64,000 nucleotides of DNA from Centrapalus pauciflorus. Lineage: Eukaryota > Streptophyta > Magnoliopsida > Asterales > Asteraceae. The number at the start of each line of letters is the position of its first letter. The stretch's first letter is position 1. The notes under the pieces were generated by a model that saw nothing but the letters and a program-made list of their open reading frames with translations, made no database searches and was not told where the DNA came from. Location of the stretch: contig JAANYP010002103.1 of the NCBI GenBank assembly GCA_020465985.1, forward strand, positions 182,952 through 246,951, written 5' to 3'. Shown here piece by piece: positions 49,919 through 64,000 of the stretch. The position numbers were made by a program, and so were the translations under genes.

Positions 49919-50995
49919 TTACTCGAACGGATCATTATCAAATGGATTATCTGGAGAATCTACGTGATCAGAATTTTCTGTGAATAACGGAATTAAATGT
50001 GTTCTTTTCCAATCATCGTATGCTTCTATCCACTTTGCAGATACCGGGTCTTCGATACACCAATTATGAAATCCGAGCATAATATGATATGGAATGGATG
50101 TTGGGTCTACTCCATTAGCACTTGCCATTGCGAACTTCATATCCATAAACACAGGACTTTCACGATCTGCAGGGATTTTGTCATGCTGATCATGAAAAAA
50201 TGCTGAAGGGAAGTGGTAAGCAATTGACTGGTCCTGATTTGTATATGACGGTGGTAAGAAGGAAAGTGGTCGTTTGAAAATGACGGTTACGTAGGTCTTC
50301 TTGCATGTTGACAGCTTCTTTGCCCATTCATGTGGTAGAAGAAACCACAAGAGCATAGAGAACAAGTTTTTGGCCCTTGGTTGCATATTGTCAAACTGAC
50401 ATTGAAGGATGTATGACAATAATTCATTGGCGTTGAACGAGATTCCGATGGTGTGAGCTTCGAAGAGGTACCAAAAGAAGCATAGAGCCTCTTTAGGAAA
50501 ACGGAACAAGTCTTCAATATGATAGATGTTCAAGAAAGGATAATCAGGGTGGAACCTAAGCCCTCTCATGAATAAACCATGATTCTTTAATAGGATGGTG
50601 AGAAATGTTTTATAGTTTATTGAAGCTCTCTCCGGGAACGTAAGCTCTGCTATCACTTCTGTGATCTGTTCTGGAAGGGGGTGTACCTGGGGAATCTCTG
50701 GTTGTGGGGTGACAGATGAGCCAGTTGATGAAACTCCTGCTTGTGGTGCATTGTATGCTTGGATATGACCTTGAACAGGATTATGAAAAAGGGTATTTCT
50801 CAACGGGAGCACCATTGGATTGATACTGAATACTGGTATGATACTTTGGGATATCTTGCCAATTTTGTTCAGTCCATTGCTGTATTTATACTCCTTCGGG
50901 GGTCTGGATAGGAAGTCTGCGAGGACGTTGTCTTTTCCTTTGATGTGCTTAGCAGTAAACTTCCACTGTGAGAACCAATTAGACCACCTCAAAAG
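49919..50995 (-). pseudogene. Pararetrovirus C-terminal region after the RNase H break
   Basis: The frame continues that of the RT-RNase H part after the stop at 50996-50998. The first residues (WFSQWKFTAKHIKGKDNVLA, then DFLSRP) are the end of RNase H. About 320 residues follow, with a proline- and glutamine-rich linker (STGSSVTPQPEIPQVHPLPE) and a hydrophobic-aromatic region (PKEALCFFWYLFEAHTIGI). I do not recognise this last region. The tail is acidic (NSDHVDSPDNPFDNDPFE). The region is long, open and undamaged, unlike the rest of the copy. It could be a genus-specific protein at the end of the polyprotein. Confidence 0.6.
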
Positions 50996-52523
50996 CTATG
51001 CCTGTGGAAGCATCTTTCTTTTGAACTGGAGCATTCGCGGAAATGATGACATATCCATCTCTACTTGGAACTCGTGCCCTATCAAGTGGAACTGGAACTT
51101 TTCTATTCCTCTCTTGACAGCGAGAATCTCTTTGAACGTAGAGTGGTAATGTTTCTCAGAATCTTTGAACGTGCCACTTTTATAACCACATACTTCTCTG
51201 GCATTATTCTCGTTGAGGACGATTAAGACAGCTGCCCAATGTTCGTCGCTTGCGTCTGTCTGAAGGATTCTTTTTTCTGACGAAGTGGGAATATTCAGAG
51301 GGGGCATCTTGTCAGCTAGCTGCTTTATAGCCTTCACAGCTAGGGTCTGTTCCAAAGACCACTGTGAGGGATTCTTTTTCAACATGGGGAATAGGTGTTT
51401 TGTATGATCAGATAATTTTGGTAAAAAATCTGCCATATAATTCATTAATCCAAGAAACTGTTGAATCTGCTTTTGGCTCGTTAATGTGTCTGGGAACTTA
51501 TGAAGTTCTTGCGAAACATGTGGCTGGGGTTGATACTTGCCATCTGATATCTTCATTCCAAGGAAATCAGTTGTAGTAACACCAATTTCCATTTTCTTTT
51601 CTGATAGCATAATACCATACTTGGTTACCAAAGCATGAAACTTTGATAGCAGCTCCACATGTGAGTCGTTGTCTTTTGAAAACAACAGAATATCATCAAT
51701 GTAAACTAGAACGTTAGATAAAATTGGCTCAAAAATCTTTACCATAGCTTTCTGAAAAGCAGACGGTGCGTTTTTTAAACCAAACGACATAACTTTCCAC
51801 TGGTAATGATGATCAGGGATACAGAAGGCTGTCTTTGGCCTATCTTCAGGACGAATACCTAACTGCCAAAATCCGGACTTTAGATCAAACTTGGACAGGA
51901 CTTTAGCGTTTGCCAATGACTGAAACAATGCCTTCTTTTGTGGGAGAGGAAACTTGTCATCTGCCAAAAAATGGTTTAGCGGTTGATAGTTGATGACTAG
52001 TCTTAGCTTTCCTCTGACTTGTTCACTACGTTTGTTTACGTAGAATGATTCACACGCCCATGGGGAATTCGTAGGCTCAATAATTCCTTGGTCAACGAGT
52101 TGACCGCATTCTTCAATTGCAAGCTGGTAATGAATTGGATTCATTCCTGGGTGGCTTGCTTTTGTGGGGTTAACATCCTCATTCTGTTTGAACGGTAGCG
52201 TAACAAAGAGTGACTCGTTAAGCCATAGGGGTGATGAATGCTTTTTCAGGAACTCTGTGTGTGTAAGCGCACGAGGTTTGGACAATCTGCTGCTTCAAGG
52301 ATTCGAGGGTAGGAGTAACCATCATATGGAATTTAGGGATTGTACTCCATGGATTCATGAAACTTTTGTAGCTTAATCCTTGAGGTGTCCACTTCAGATT
52401 TGGTAGCTTTGAAAGCAAATCAAATCCGATGAGCATATCTTTGCCATGAGAGCTGGATCCTAGCAGCTTGTGTTTGATCACGCATTTGGGGAAAAGACGT
52501 ATGTATACAGGGATACTGATCTT
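50996..52523 (-). pseudogene. Pararetrovirus protease end, reverse transcriptase and RNase H
   Basis: From the CACTA junction the protease continues in one frame to about 52290 (KDMLIGFDLLSKLPNLKW is the typical G-x-D-hydrophobic end). Then comes a one-base-type shift and the RT in the frame 52285-50996: KLRLVINYQPLNHFLADDKF, KFDLKSGFWQLGI, SFGLKNAPSAFQKAM, and YIDD at 51692-51703, with both aspartates kept. RNase H starts ILQTDASDEHWAAVL and KHYHSTFKEILAVKRGIEKF. A TAG at 50996-50998 interrupts RNase H. The RT copies pregenomic RNA in a functional virus. This copy is not functional. Confidence 0.85.
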
Positions 52524-52535
52524 CACTAGTACAAA

Positions 52536-53935
52536 ATATGTCATCCGTCACGTTAAAAAACCGTGGCCATAGACCTTTGGCCACAGTTTTATTTTTCATT
52601 CAAATCGTGACCAAAGGTCGCATCACTTTTGGTACCTTATGGCTACATTTAATATTCGTGACTAAATTATATGTAAAACTGTGGCCATATCCTAAAACCG
52701 TGGCTATATGGTAACAAATTCTATATAGTTGTGGTCTATATTGTTTAGTAACCGTGACCATAAAATACTTTTAGTCACAATTTCTTTTAACACCATAATA
52801 GTTGGATACATTTAGACACACATAAACATTTAATCCGTGGCGTTAACATTCTTACAGACACGCATAAACAAATAAACCGTGGCCACCTGGTAAATTTAAA
52901 GACACACATAATTAATTAAAATGTGACGATTGGTTGCAATTGGACATACACAAAGTATTAAACCTTGACAATTGGTATATTGTGACACACAAAAATAATT
53001 ACACTGTGACCATACTATTATTTTAGTCACAGAATAATTTGTTGATTGATGACAATGACTTACTTTGAGACACATATAATAAACAAAACTGTGACCATAG
53101 ACCATTTTTAGTTACTATTTCTTCCTAATCGTGACAATTGGTAACTTTTAGACACATATAACAATACAATTTGTGACCATTAAATACTTATTGTCACATT
53201 ATATTTCTTTTAAAATCACTATTTGTTCCTTTTAGACACGTGTAAAAAATTAAACCGCGACAATAAGTTACTTACAGCCACATGTGTTTTCTTTTATCGT
53301 GATTGTTGTTTACTTTTAGACACACATAACATTTATAATAGTGACGGTAAAATATTTATAGTGTCATGTTGTTCTGTAAACGGTGATCGTTGATCCCTTT
53401 TAGTCATACAAAATAAAATTAAGTGTGACCATAAAATACATATAGTCACATTCTTTTCCTTTAATTACTACAATTAATTACTTTTAGCCACATATATTAA
53501 AATAAGACGTGACCATAAACTACTTGTAGTCAAGGTATTTTTTCTTTTATCATGAGTAATGTTGAGTTTTTGACACACATAACACAATTAACCATGACCA
53601 CAAAATACTTATATTAACAAGTATTTTTTTTAACTGTGACAATTGATAACCTTTAACCACACAAAACAAAATAAATTGTGACTATAAAATACTTATAGTT
53701 ACAGTTTTGTTCTTTTATCATGGTTAATGTTTAGTTTGAGACACAATAATATATTAAACCGTGACCATAAAATACTTATAATCACATGTTTTTTTTAAAT
53801 TATGACCATTATTTATTTTTTGTTACACGAAATAAAATAAACCGTTACCTTAAAGTAGGTATGGTGACAATTTTTTTTTCATGACTAATTGTTACTTTTA
53901 GCCATAAATAATTAAATAACAAATACTAAGCTACT
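52536..53935. repeat. Left subterminal repeat array of the CACTA element
   Basis: Degenerate repeats, in both orientations, of words such as ACCGTGACCATAAAATAC, TATAGTCACA and TTTTAGACACACATAA at spacings of roughly 50-100 bp. They are likely binding sites for the element's regulatory protein, as in other CACTA elements. Confidence 0.8.
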
Positions 53936-54144
53936 ATTGATATAAAATATATAAAAAAAATGAAAATATACGATAAAATGTAATAAAAAGGCAAATGCTA
54001 TTAATAGGAATGTAAAATCCATACACCATTAAAAAAAGATGCAAAATTAATAGAAATGTTGTTAATAGTAATATAAAATCCATACACCGCTCAAAAAATG
54101 TAAAATCCATAGTTACCGAAAAACCAAACTTCTATATTTTATCT

Positions 54145-54428
54145 TTAAGAGCATTGCTTCTTGTTTGCTTTTTTAATCCCTATACCGTTGTGTATTGTTT
54201 TTTTCCTTTTCTTCGACTTTTGCATTTCTTTCTCTTGAGCTGTAGTTAGTGGTTCCTGTAACAACAAAATTAGTTAAACATCAAAACAAATATGAAGAAT
54301 GTTATTTAATAGAACTTTTCAGAAAAAGCAACTCTTTTAATGAAAACTAAATTACTTAAGCAACAAAGATACCTTAAATGTTACAAGCTCCTTTAGCCAA
54401 GCCACGAAACTACCTAAGGCATTTTCGA
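54145..54428 (-). CDS. Two terminal exons of a CACTA-borne protein
   Basis: On the minus strand, exon 54428-54373 (acceptor AAAACAG, donor AAG/GTATCT) encodes ENALGSFVAWLKELVTFK. Exon 54255-54145 (acceptor TTACAG) encodes EPLTTAQEKEMQKSKKRKKT and ends at TAA 54145-54147 after a lysine-rich tail. Phases join. The GSFVAWxKELV pattern resembles the end of proteins carried by plant CACTA elements (GxxVAWPKxLV). The upstream exons are not fully traced. It may be what is left of the element's own DNA-binding protein. Confidence 0.45.
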
Positions 54429-55836
54429 CTGTTTTCAAAGTTATATATGCAGTCTTTTAATCAGCATGGCTAAATCTCTAGGAAAGTCATGCCATCCAAC
54501 AACATAGTAACACAGTCTATAGCCACATTACATTGTGTGATTAACCTAGGAACCAAGAGTGGATCCTACGCACTGCCAATTCTAATTAAGGGTAATTGAG
54601 GATGCACCAAGGTGTGCACCACACGTAGAATCGGACGTATACTCGATTTATTGACCATGAATTCACAGGGATGCAAATACAATATATGCAAAGGCTATTT
54701 GTGACTTTTTAGAATTTTCAAACTTAGAAACAGGGACTAAAATCAAAACAAACTTCAACTTATGACTCTCAGAAGAAAACCAACACATAAGTAAGTTTTT
54801 TATAGTTTGTATCATTAGAGACACCACTTGAGAGCAAAATCATGATCAGACTTGAGTTTTAGCATGTTATTCATTTTACATAATTACTACAAAAGTGAAA
54901 TAAATTTGTTTGCTTTTAGCTTTGTATATGTAACACATCCCTGCATACTCAATTTTTTAGCCAAATCAAAAGAAATGCTCTTTAGCCAGTTAGTTGGCTT
55001 AAAACGACCTATATGAGCTGAGACAGTCTCAGTCCTATGAATCTGTTCCCTGGTACCCACATGTCACAAACCTGTACAGATATACCCCTGCACCAGCATC
55101 CTTGCAACATAGTGATCAACAAGCATAGAAACCTAAGTACAGTACCCAATACAGCTAAACCCACATCAAGGCTAATTAGATCTAAGGCACCAAGGTACCT
55201 AAAGTTACAATTCAACCAACTAACACAGATGAAAGTATCCTAAAAAATTACAGAACTCTAGATAAAGCATTAAAAAACGCTTTTAGTCAAGTTTATGTTA
55301 TTTATAAATTTGTGGAGCCTAGCAACAAAATATGTTCTTAAAATAAACAAGTATCATGGAAATATGTTATTTTATTACCAACCATTCACTTCAATGCCCA
55401 AAGACAAATTGAAAAGTTGGTAAATTATAAATCATAATTACAAAATGCAAGAGAGAAAGGTGAAGATTGAAGAATTGCATTATTGTCTTTCAAGTACAAT
55501 TAATCTGACAATTATTTCAATTATTCCTCGGGTGAGCTTGGTGTTTTAGTAGTCTATAAAATGCAACAAGAAAAAGAAAGTAACTTCTGTGATGTATTAT
55601 TTTCGGTTATCATTTACACAATTGTGACTAGTTATAATTGGGCCGTTAGGGGCAACCAATATATATAAATACAGCCATCTGAAACACTGCACAAGACATG
55701 TCATACTTCATTAAAGAAATCAATTTTTTGAAAAACAATATGATAACAGGAAGTTCTCATGAAATGCAGAAATGGGATAACAATGATGAATAGACGTTGT
55801 TAAAGCCTAACAAAAAGAAGAAATATGAAGCATCAC

Positions 55837-55939
55837 CTATCCAGCACTCCATTTTGGCACAAGGTGAGATTTTTATAACATCAGGCAGATCCACATTGAT
55901 ATTTAAACATAGAACAAGAGCAACACATCCTGTTTTCAT
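55837..55939 (-). pseudogene. RAPTOR: Captured RAPTOR exon inside the CACTA element
   Basis: On the minus strand CTACAG/ATGAAAACAGG is followed by an open exon encoding MKTGCVALVLCLNINVDLPD then VIKISPCAKMECWI, ending WI-G/GTGATG. This is the conserved N-terminal block of plant RAPTOR, the substrate-recruiting partner of TOR kinase. Both splice sites are in place and the end phase fits the next RAPTOR residues (D-P-F-S). I could not find the neighbouring RAPTOR exons in the element, so it is a captured fragment (transduplication), not a working gene. The exon itself has no stop or frameshift. Confidence 0.85.
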
Positions 55940-55944
55940 CTGTA

Positions 55945-57724
<1,780 letters not shown>

Positions 57725-57884
57725 CTTGTTGAGAAGATTGATCAGTTTCTTGCCTTTGTTCATTAGATCCATGAACTTCAATTGGTTCTTGCACTTGATT
57801 GGGTGGTTGCACTTGAATACTTGGTTGTTGTACTTCACTAGTAGATATCTGAGCCTGTTGTTGCACTTCAGTGATACGAATAGT
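57725..57884 (-). CDS. Glutamine-rich exon in the CACTA element
   Basis: On the minus strand, acceptor GAAGTGCAG and donor CAACAAG/GTATTT bound 160 bp encoding TIRITEVQQQAQISTSEVQQ and PSIQVQPPNQVQEPIEVHGS, with many Q, V and P and no stops. It may be an internal exon of the CACTA protein whose end lies at 54145-54428. The product is not recognised. Confidence 0.35.
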
Positions 57885-60800
57885 CTGCACTTCAGTAAAT
57901 AAATTTTAACATATTAGCAATAGAATAATGTACAAGAAATTTTAACATCTTACCAACAAATTACAGATCTCCATATGTACTATGTATATATACATATATG
58001 TGTGAGTGTGTGTGTGTGTGTGTGTGTGATGAAATCAATAAAAGAGAAAGACTGAGAGCTAGCTAGAGGTTAATTAATTAAACACGAAACACATGAATCA
58101 TCAATTTGCATATCAATATTGTTAATTGAGTGTCATGTTTCAGGATCACATATGAGTGCAGTGTGTTAATTAAAAAAGTAGTTAGATTAATGTTGAAGCT
58201 AGGGTGATACATAATTAGGAAATAAAAGGGAAAGTGGGATCAATATTGATAAATTACAAATTACAAATTATGTAATTTTTGTAATTTATCAAAAGTTATT
58301 ATTCAAAAGAATTGTGAGTTATGAAAGAGGAGCTGAGGAGAGTGATTTTTGCAGTCTAAAGGAGGAATCTGGCAATCCTAGATTTTTAATTAATTGATAG
58401 GACCAACATATATGCCACACAAACACACCCCAATAAAGCCTCATCTTACCCAACCAACCCACAGTGATGTACTCACTCTCCAACCCCTAATTTTTAGCCA
58501 TGCCAGTAAGACACAGAAACCCCAATCACTACCCATTAAACGCAGAATTGCACATAGAATTGCATTCAACAACTATCAAAATAAACTAAATACTACATTC
58601 TAGAGCAACAACAATATACTCCAAAATAAGGGCTCATCTTTGAAACAAACTTCAATATTTGCATCAGAAATACATCTCGACACACAAAAAGGATACTAGA
58701 ATGCAGAGCCAGAAACAGGATATGATCGACTTAAAATTCTCACTATCTATTTTGTCAAAAATTAAAGCAGATTGGAAACTTCAATATTTGCATACTTCAA
58801 TATTTGCAAACTTAAAATTCTCACAACAGGATGTGATCGACATAGAATTTTACAAAGTTCAATATTTGCAGAGCCAGAAAGAATTTCTCACTATCATCAT
58901 TGGAAATTAGGATGCTAGAATGCAGAAGCAGAATGAACTTTTACCTGCAATCGACTTAAAATCCCAGCAACAACAAAGCCAAATACGAAAGTGATCGAAG
59001 ATATGGAGCCTTAGCCAGAGGCGGCAGCACAGTCGGAGGAGGCGGCACCGTCGGAGGCAGAGGCGAAGGCGGAGGAGGTGGAGGCGGGGGCGATCGCTGA
59101 GAGAGGGGGGGGGATCAATGGCTGAACACGTGAATGTGAAATGCTAGGGCAAAAAAACTGTACATATATAGGATCATATATTGGGATCAATATTGATAAC
59201 TTTTGATATTTTTGCACCATTTCTTTTGAATAAATAAAAACTTTTGGTTTTTATTTATTACTTGTTTATTACCCGTATAATATACGGATCTGTTTTGAAT
59301 AATAAATTTTTTAATAAATTACAAATTTTAAACTCAATAAACGGTACAAACTATGAATATTATAAATGAAACATGACTAAATATTTATTTAAACATTATA
59401 GATTATAGAATGAAAAAAATTATTAAAATAATTTAAGAAACCTCCAAATAATGAATGAAAAAAACCATAGTAAGATCTTTAGTGTTATTTATAATTAACG
59501 ACAATACATAACTGAGATTCAATAAACCTTAGCTTTATTAATAACTAATGTCAACCCTTGGAAATTAAAATTTTCATTTTGTAAGTCTCGTATATCAACC
59601 ATTGAAAAAATGACTCTATAAAACCAAGGTTGTTAATAGAATCCCTAAAACATGATAACTATAAATGACTTGTAACAAATTATTTTGTTGTTATTTATCG
59701 TTTTTAATATGTTTAAAAAATATTTTAATAAATTATTACTAAATTTTTTGTCTTTATGTGTATTTATTTATTATTTGTTTTTCTCTTTTTAATTTAAAAA
59801 CATACTAGTTTATTATCCCGTGTATTACATGAGCTATAAAAATTCATTTTCTTAAAACATGAATATAAACTTAAATTTTTATTATAAATATAAAAAATAT
59901 CTTAAAATACTAATGATAAACTACTGTGAGTTCAAAACATGTATATGAACTTAAATTTTTATTATAAATATAAAAAATATCTTAATATACTATTGATAAA
60001 CTACTGTAAATGAGTTCTTAAAATAGTATGAAATAATAAAGTATATATTCTCTGTCCAAAAAACTCAGTAAAATATAACTTAGTAAAATAAATAAATAAT
60101 TATGGGAAAAAAAAGTAGGAAATCAAAAAGTGAGTGAATGAGGAAAAGACAGGTGACATAAATTATCTTTTCGATTAGTATTTTAACTAGTTTATTACCT
60201 GCGTATTACGCGGATGTTTTAATATATAGTTGTTTATGCTAAATACATACAAGCTAAAAATTATTTGACATAAACTTTAATTTTTCTAGACTTCTAAATA
60301 CATATAAAGGATAATAAGTTTTTTTTTGTTATCTTTAAACTTCCTATTATATTGTAGTTATCAATTATTAAAATATGAAAATTTTATTTGAATTGATTTT
60401 AAATCTTATTATCAATGTAAATTTAGAAAGATATGATTAAGATATTATTTGTTTTTCTAAAATATGATCTGCCACGCGTAAATTGTTGGGTGATAACACA
60501 TGGCATCACGAGAAATAAGTAAAATTATTTAATTATTCTTATTTTTAAATTATAAATTATAATTAGGATTAAAACACGTAACATTTAATTTAAAGTTTAA
60601 AATTTTTTAAAAAAAAATTGTTTTATCAATCAATTATATAATTCTAGATAAAACATATTAGGTAAGTTAGAGGTTAAATTAGGAAGCATTTAAATCATTT
60701 AATTATATTTGCAATATTTTAATTATTAATGTCGAGAGTTTATCTTCCTTGAAACTAAGATTGTGGTTAATTTTTGATTTGGCATATTATTTAAAAAAAA

Positions 60801-61239
60801 AATGTAATTATATCATAATCATATGAGTTCAAAATGCAAGTTAAGTCAAAGAATGACCTAATAGGTCACACATTTCCATGAAATACATATAAAAGCTCAT
60901 AAATATGGTAAAATCATGTCGAACTAAGCTTTAATTGTGGTTAATTGTGGTTAAACAGGTAAATAATTGAGATGATGTAAAAGTAAATGAGTTATGTCAG
61001 TTTTTTTTAAAATAGTATAAACACTTTATAATCTTTTACATAAGAAACTATTAATTGTTATAAATGTATATTTTTAAATTTATTAGTTTGATGACAAATA
61101 GTAAAAATTGATAATAAATAAAATAGATCAAATATTATTAAATTATTAATTTTAAGATAAATGTAACAAATTACAAATCACTTTAAGATAAATATAACAA
61201 ATTACAAATTACTTATAAATACTAATTTTCACATGTTTA
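57885..61239. other. CACTA interior, AT-rich with small repeats
   Basis: A (TG)n tract lies at about 58003-58028. A GC-rich block at 59015-59110 (GGCGGCAGC and GGAGGCGG words) has open frames on both strands. A tandem duplication of about 80 bp (AACTTAAATTTTTATTATAA) lies at 59870-60008. Three copies of a motif like TAGTTTATTACCCGTGTATTAC occur near 59262, 59807 and 60189, suggesting ends of other small elements inside it. No transposase was recognised. Confidence 0.45.
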
Positions 61240-63003
61240 TTTTTCTTATATCGTGAAAAAAAAAATACATATAGTGATATGTTTTTTTAAACTCTAAACA
61301 ATAAATTACTTTTAGCTACAACGTGATCATATGATGATTATAGTTACATTTTTTTTCTTTGTGATGAATGTTGTTAACTTTTAGACATTCGTAAGAAACT
61401 AAATTATTTTAGTCATAATATTTTTATTTTACCATGACTATTGTTTACTTTTAGAGATTTCAAAAAATCAATTAGTAACCATTGAATACTAGTAGTCATG
61501 TTCGATTTTTTAAACCGTGACAACAAAACTACTTATAGTGACATGATATTTTAAAATTGTGACCATTTATTACGTTTAACCACACATAACAAATTAAGTC
61601 GTAGGCATAAAATACTTATTGTCACATATTCTTTTTTTACCATGACTATTGTTACCTTTAGACACATATAATAAATCTAGTCGTCATGTTTAATTGTTTA
61701 ACTATTAATAGTTACTTGTTTGCTTTTTATAAACTGTGACAAAAAAAACTTATAGGGACATTTTTTTCACTTAAACCATAACCATGACCACTGATTACTT
61801 TTAGTCACATAAACCAATTCTTCGTGTGACCATAAAATACTTATAGTCACCGTTTTTTCTTTTATCATGAAAAGTATTACTTTTACACACTAATAAGAAA
61901 TTAACTAAACCATGATCATTAAAAAAATATAGTCACAATATTTTTTTACCATGACTATTGTTTACTTTTAGTTACTTACATAAAAACAATAAACCGTCAC
62001 CTTTAAATATTAATAGTCACAAATTTGTTTAATCCGTGACAAAAAAAAAAAACTCCTTATATTGAAATATTTTTAATGTGTGAGATTGATAGCTTTTAGT
62101 CACAAAACAAATTAAAAATCATGACTTGAATATACTTATAATCATATCTTTTTCATTTTACTATTACTATTGTTTACATTTAGACACACATAAAAACTTA
62201 ATCTGTCATCTTTAAATATTAATAGTCACATGTTTGTGTGTCTTAAACTATGACCAAAACATAATTATGGTGACATGTTTTTTTATTAAACCGTGATTAT
62301 TAATTACTTTTATATACATAAAAGAAATTAAATCGTGACAAAAAAATACTTAGTCACATTTTTCTCTTTTATCATGAATATTGTATACTTTTTACACACA
62401 CATAAGAAACTAAACCGTGACTGTAAAATACTTATAGTCACAATAATTTTCTTATTTCATGACAATTGTTTACTTTTGGACACACTTAATCAACTAAATC
62501 ATGACCATTAAACACTTATAGTCACAATGTTTTTCTTTTACCATACGTGACTAATGAACTCCACCCTTTGGTCACACAAAGCGATTTTGTGACCATATAA
62601 GTTAGCCTTCTGTCACAGTTTATTCATGTGACTAATTCCACCATATAATTTAGACTCATACACTTAGACTTCAGGGTGTCCTTTTGGTCTCCGAAAAAGA
62701 TTTCCGTGACCATATACATATTTATCGTCACAGTTAATAACCATCACAAGATTATTATAGACATCAAACAAATAACTGTGACAAACAATGACATTTGGTA
62801 ACAATGTGGCAACCGTGACAAGTCTTTGTCACGATCCTTATGTTTAACCGTGGCTTAAGGTTTGAATGTGATTTGCAATGGTCACAGTTATTGAGATAAA
62901 CCGTGGCTATCATAATAATACAAGTTCATATATGACCCTTTAGTCACGTCAATAACAAAAACTGTGGCTAGGTAGTTTGGACAAAACCGTGACCATAGGT
63001 CAT
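61240..63003. repeat. Right subterminal repeat array of the CACTA element
   Basis: The same vocabulary as the left array: GTGACCATAAAATACTTATAGTCAC-like words, CATGACTATTGTTTACTTTTAG and AGACACACATAA. They occur in many diverged copies up to the right end. Confidence 0.8.
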
Positions 63004-63016
63004 TTTTGTACTAGTG

Positions 63017-64000
63017 CTTGTCAATCACAAACTTTTCTCCATTAGCAGCTAAGAAGGTTTGCTCGTGTGGTCTCCAATAACTCGTTGGTAAGATCTTTGG
63101 ATCTAGAATGGAGACTGCTGAACCAGTGTCGAACAGCGCTATGACTGGTATTGGCTTTGCGTATGCTGACGTCAGAAGATGAACTTTGGCAATAAGGACT
63201 GGTTGACTTTGTTGTAATGGCAAGACATGAGGTGCATGACTAACCATAAACAAACCTGAATCAGAATAATCTGATGACTCTGAATATGTCGAGTCTTCAT
63301 CTGATGAACTATAAGAATAACGTAATGTACACAACGTTCTGTCATTTGGTTCATCATCAAGGGAGTATACTGACTCAATATCAGAGATGTCAACTGGCTC
63401 TATTTTGTTGAGAGTCTGCAACAATGCCATTGATCTTCTTTTATCTGGACAATTTTTAGCGAAATGTCCTCTCTTGTTACATACGTAACACTTATCTGAA
63501 TTTCTGCCTCGTTTGAATTTCCTTCTTAGGAACTTCCATTTCTTCTTTGGCTTGAAATTCTTCTTCCTGTGAGAATCAAAAGATTTAGAAAATCTTTTGG
63601 AGTGTGACTTCTTCTTTGTATGAGAACAATCACACGATGACTTGTCTTTGCACTTGATCTGCAGATGTTTGTCATCACATGCTTTGCCTAGTCGTTTTCC
63701 AGTTTTCTCAAACTCTACCAGGAATTTTTTCTGGTTGCAAAGCTTGGCTAGAGCATTGAGAATGAGTTGATACAACTCACCAAGAGAGGTTTGTGCGACT
63801 GTTGCGTTCCTTGATTCAGGAAATCTGTATGCCTCATTTCCAAGTGATTCAGGGAATGAATTCAAGAATACCTGTTTGAGGTTAACATCATCTATTCCTT
63901 GAAGACAATAAAATCTTTCAGACATTCTATTGTAGTGCTTTTCAAGATCTTTTTTGAGGAAGGAACAGCATTTCATTTTGAGGAATTCTTCTCTTGCGTG
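63017..64000 (-). pseudogene. Pararetrovirus coat protein C-terminus and protease start
   Basis: The frame is open from the window edge to the CACTA junction, so its true start is outside. It begins in a helical coat-protein region (DLEKHYNRMSERFYCLQGID), then a strongly basic stretch (KKKSHSKRFSKSFDSHRKKN), the CCHC knuckle CYVCNKRGHFAKNC (about 63448-63492) and an acidic serine-rich segment (SYSSSDEDSTYSESSDYSDS). The protease active site ALFDTGSAVSILD lies near 63107-63136 (DTGS at 63119-63130). The frame runs into the CACTA end about 34 residues after DTGS. A knuckle followed by an acidic tail is typical of caulimovirid coat proteins. Confidence 0.8.

Noticed and set aside
49440..52523. 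Reading the virus-like element as an ordinary Ty3 LTR retrotransposon
   Set aside because: No integrase or LTR pair is visible and the promoter is 35S-like, though only an RT phylogeny would settle it.
52536..53935. Possible CRISPR-like array
   Set aside because: Repeats are diverged, occur in both orientations at irregular spacing and lie inside a CACTA element of a plant genome.
59011..59220. Alanine/serine-rich ORF on the minus strand
   Set aside because: It comes from a short GC-rich repeat block that is open in several frames; no start context, splice sites or similarity recognised.

Overview
This window is a transposon-rich stretch of a plant nuclear genome. It is most likely a eudicot: the sequence is AT-rich, the introns are GT-AG, and Athila-type Ty3, Tork-type Ty1/copia, hAT, CACTA and Mutator-like elements sit next to a caulimovirid-like endogenous pararetrovirus. 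Species cannot be fixed from the sequence. I recognise one apparently intact host gene, a PRMT7-type protein arginine methyltransferase on the minus strand in 14 exons from 47856 down to 23956. Nearly everything else is mobile DNA or its remains, often nested.

Layout. 1-11550: 3' part of a decayed Athila-like element (gag end, protease, RT, RNase H, integrase, then two paralogous post-pol ORFs, each with its own promoter-like block, 5' leader intron and upstream AAGTTGGGGAGG tract), closed by the 3' LTR. 11618-12483: a foldback element built from short tandem repeats. 12534-16966: long (TA)n tracts that host a minus-strand solo LTR (12631-14633) and two elements with terminal inverted repeats. 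17386-23565: a copia element with almost identical LTRs, a 5-bp target duplication and a badly decayed interior.

23956-47856: the PRMT7 gene. Its introns carry several MITEs, three elements with 8- or 9-bp target duplications among them. Intron 1 (37490-47632) holds a Tork-like copia element (38819-47111) whose 3' LTR is split by a BED-finger hAT element (43868-46858). All exon junctions join in frame, giving a predicted 700-residue protein, so the gene seems to have tolerated about 11 kb of inserted DNA.

48432-49353: a Mutator-like MITE about 0.6 kb upstream of the PRMT7 start codon. 49440-64000: an endogenous pararetrovirus on the minus strand, with coat-protein zinc finger, aspartic protease, RT, RNase H, an unassigned C-terminal region, and a 35S-like promoter containing a perfect 20-bp as-1-type palindrome. 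Its protease is split by a 10.5-kb CACTA element (52524-63016, 3-bp target duplication CTT). That CACTA element has captured a spliceable exon of the host TOR-partner gene RAPTOR, and it also carries a few exons of its own.

The most unusual points are the duplicated promoter-intron-ORF modules of the Athila-like element, the RAPTOR exon inside the CACTA element, the cluster of elements embedded in (TA)n tracts, and the copia element whose LTRs are young but whose interior is old.
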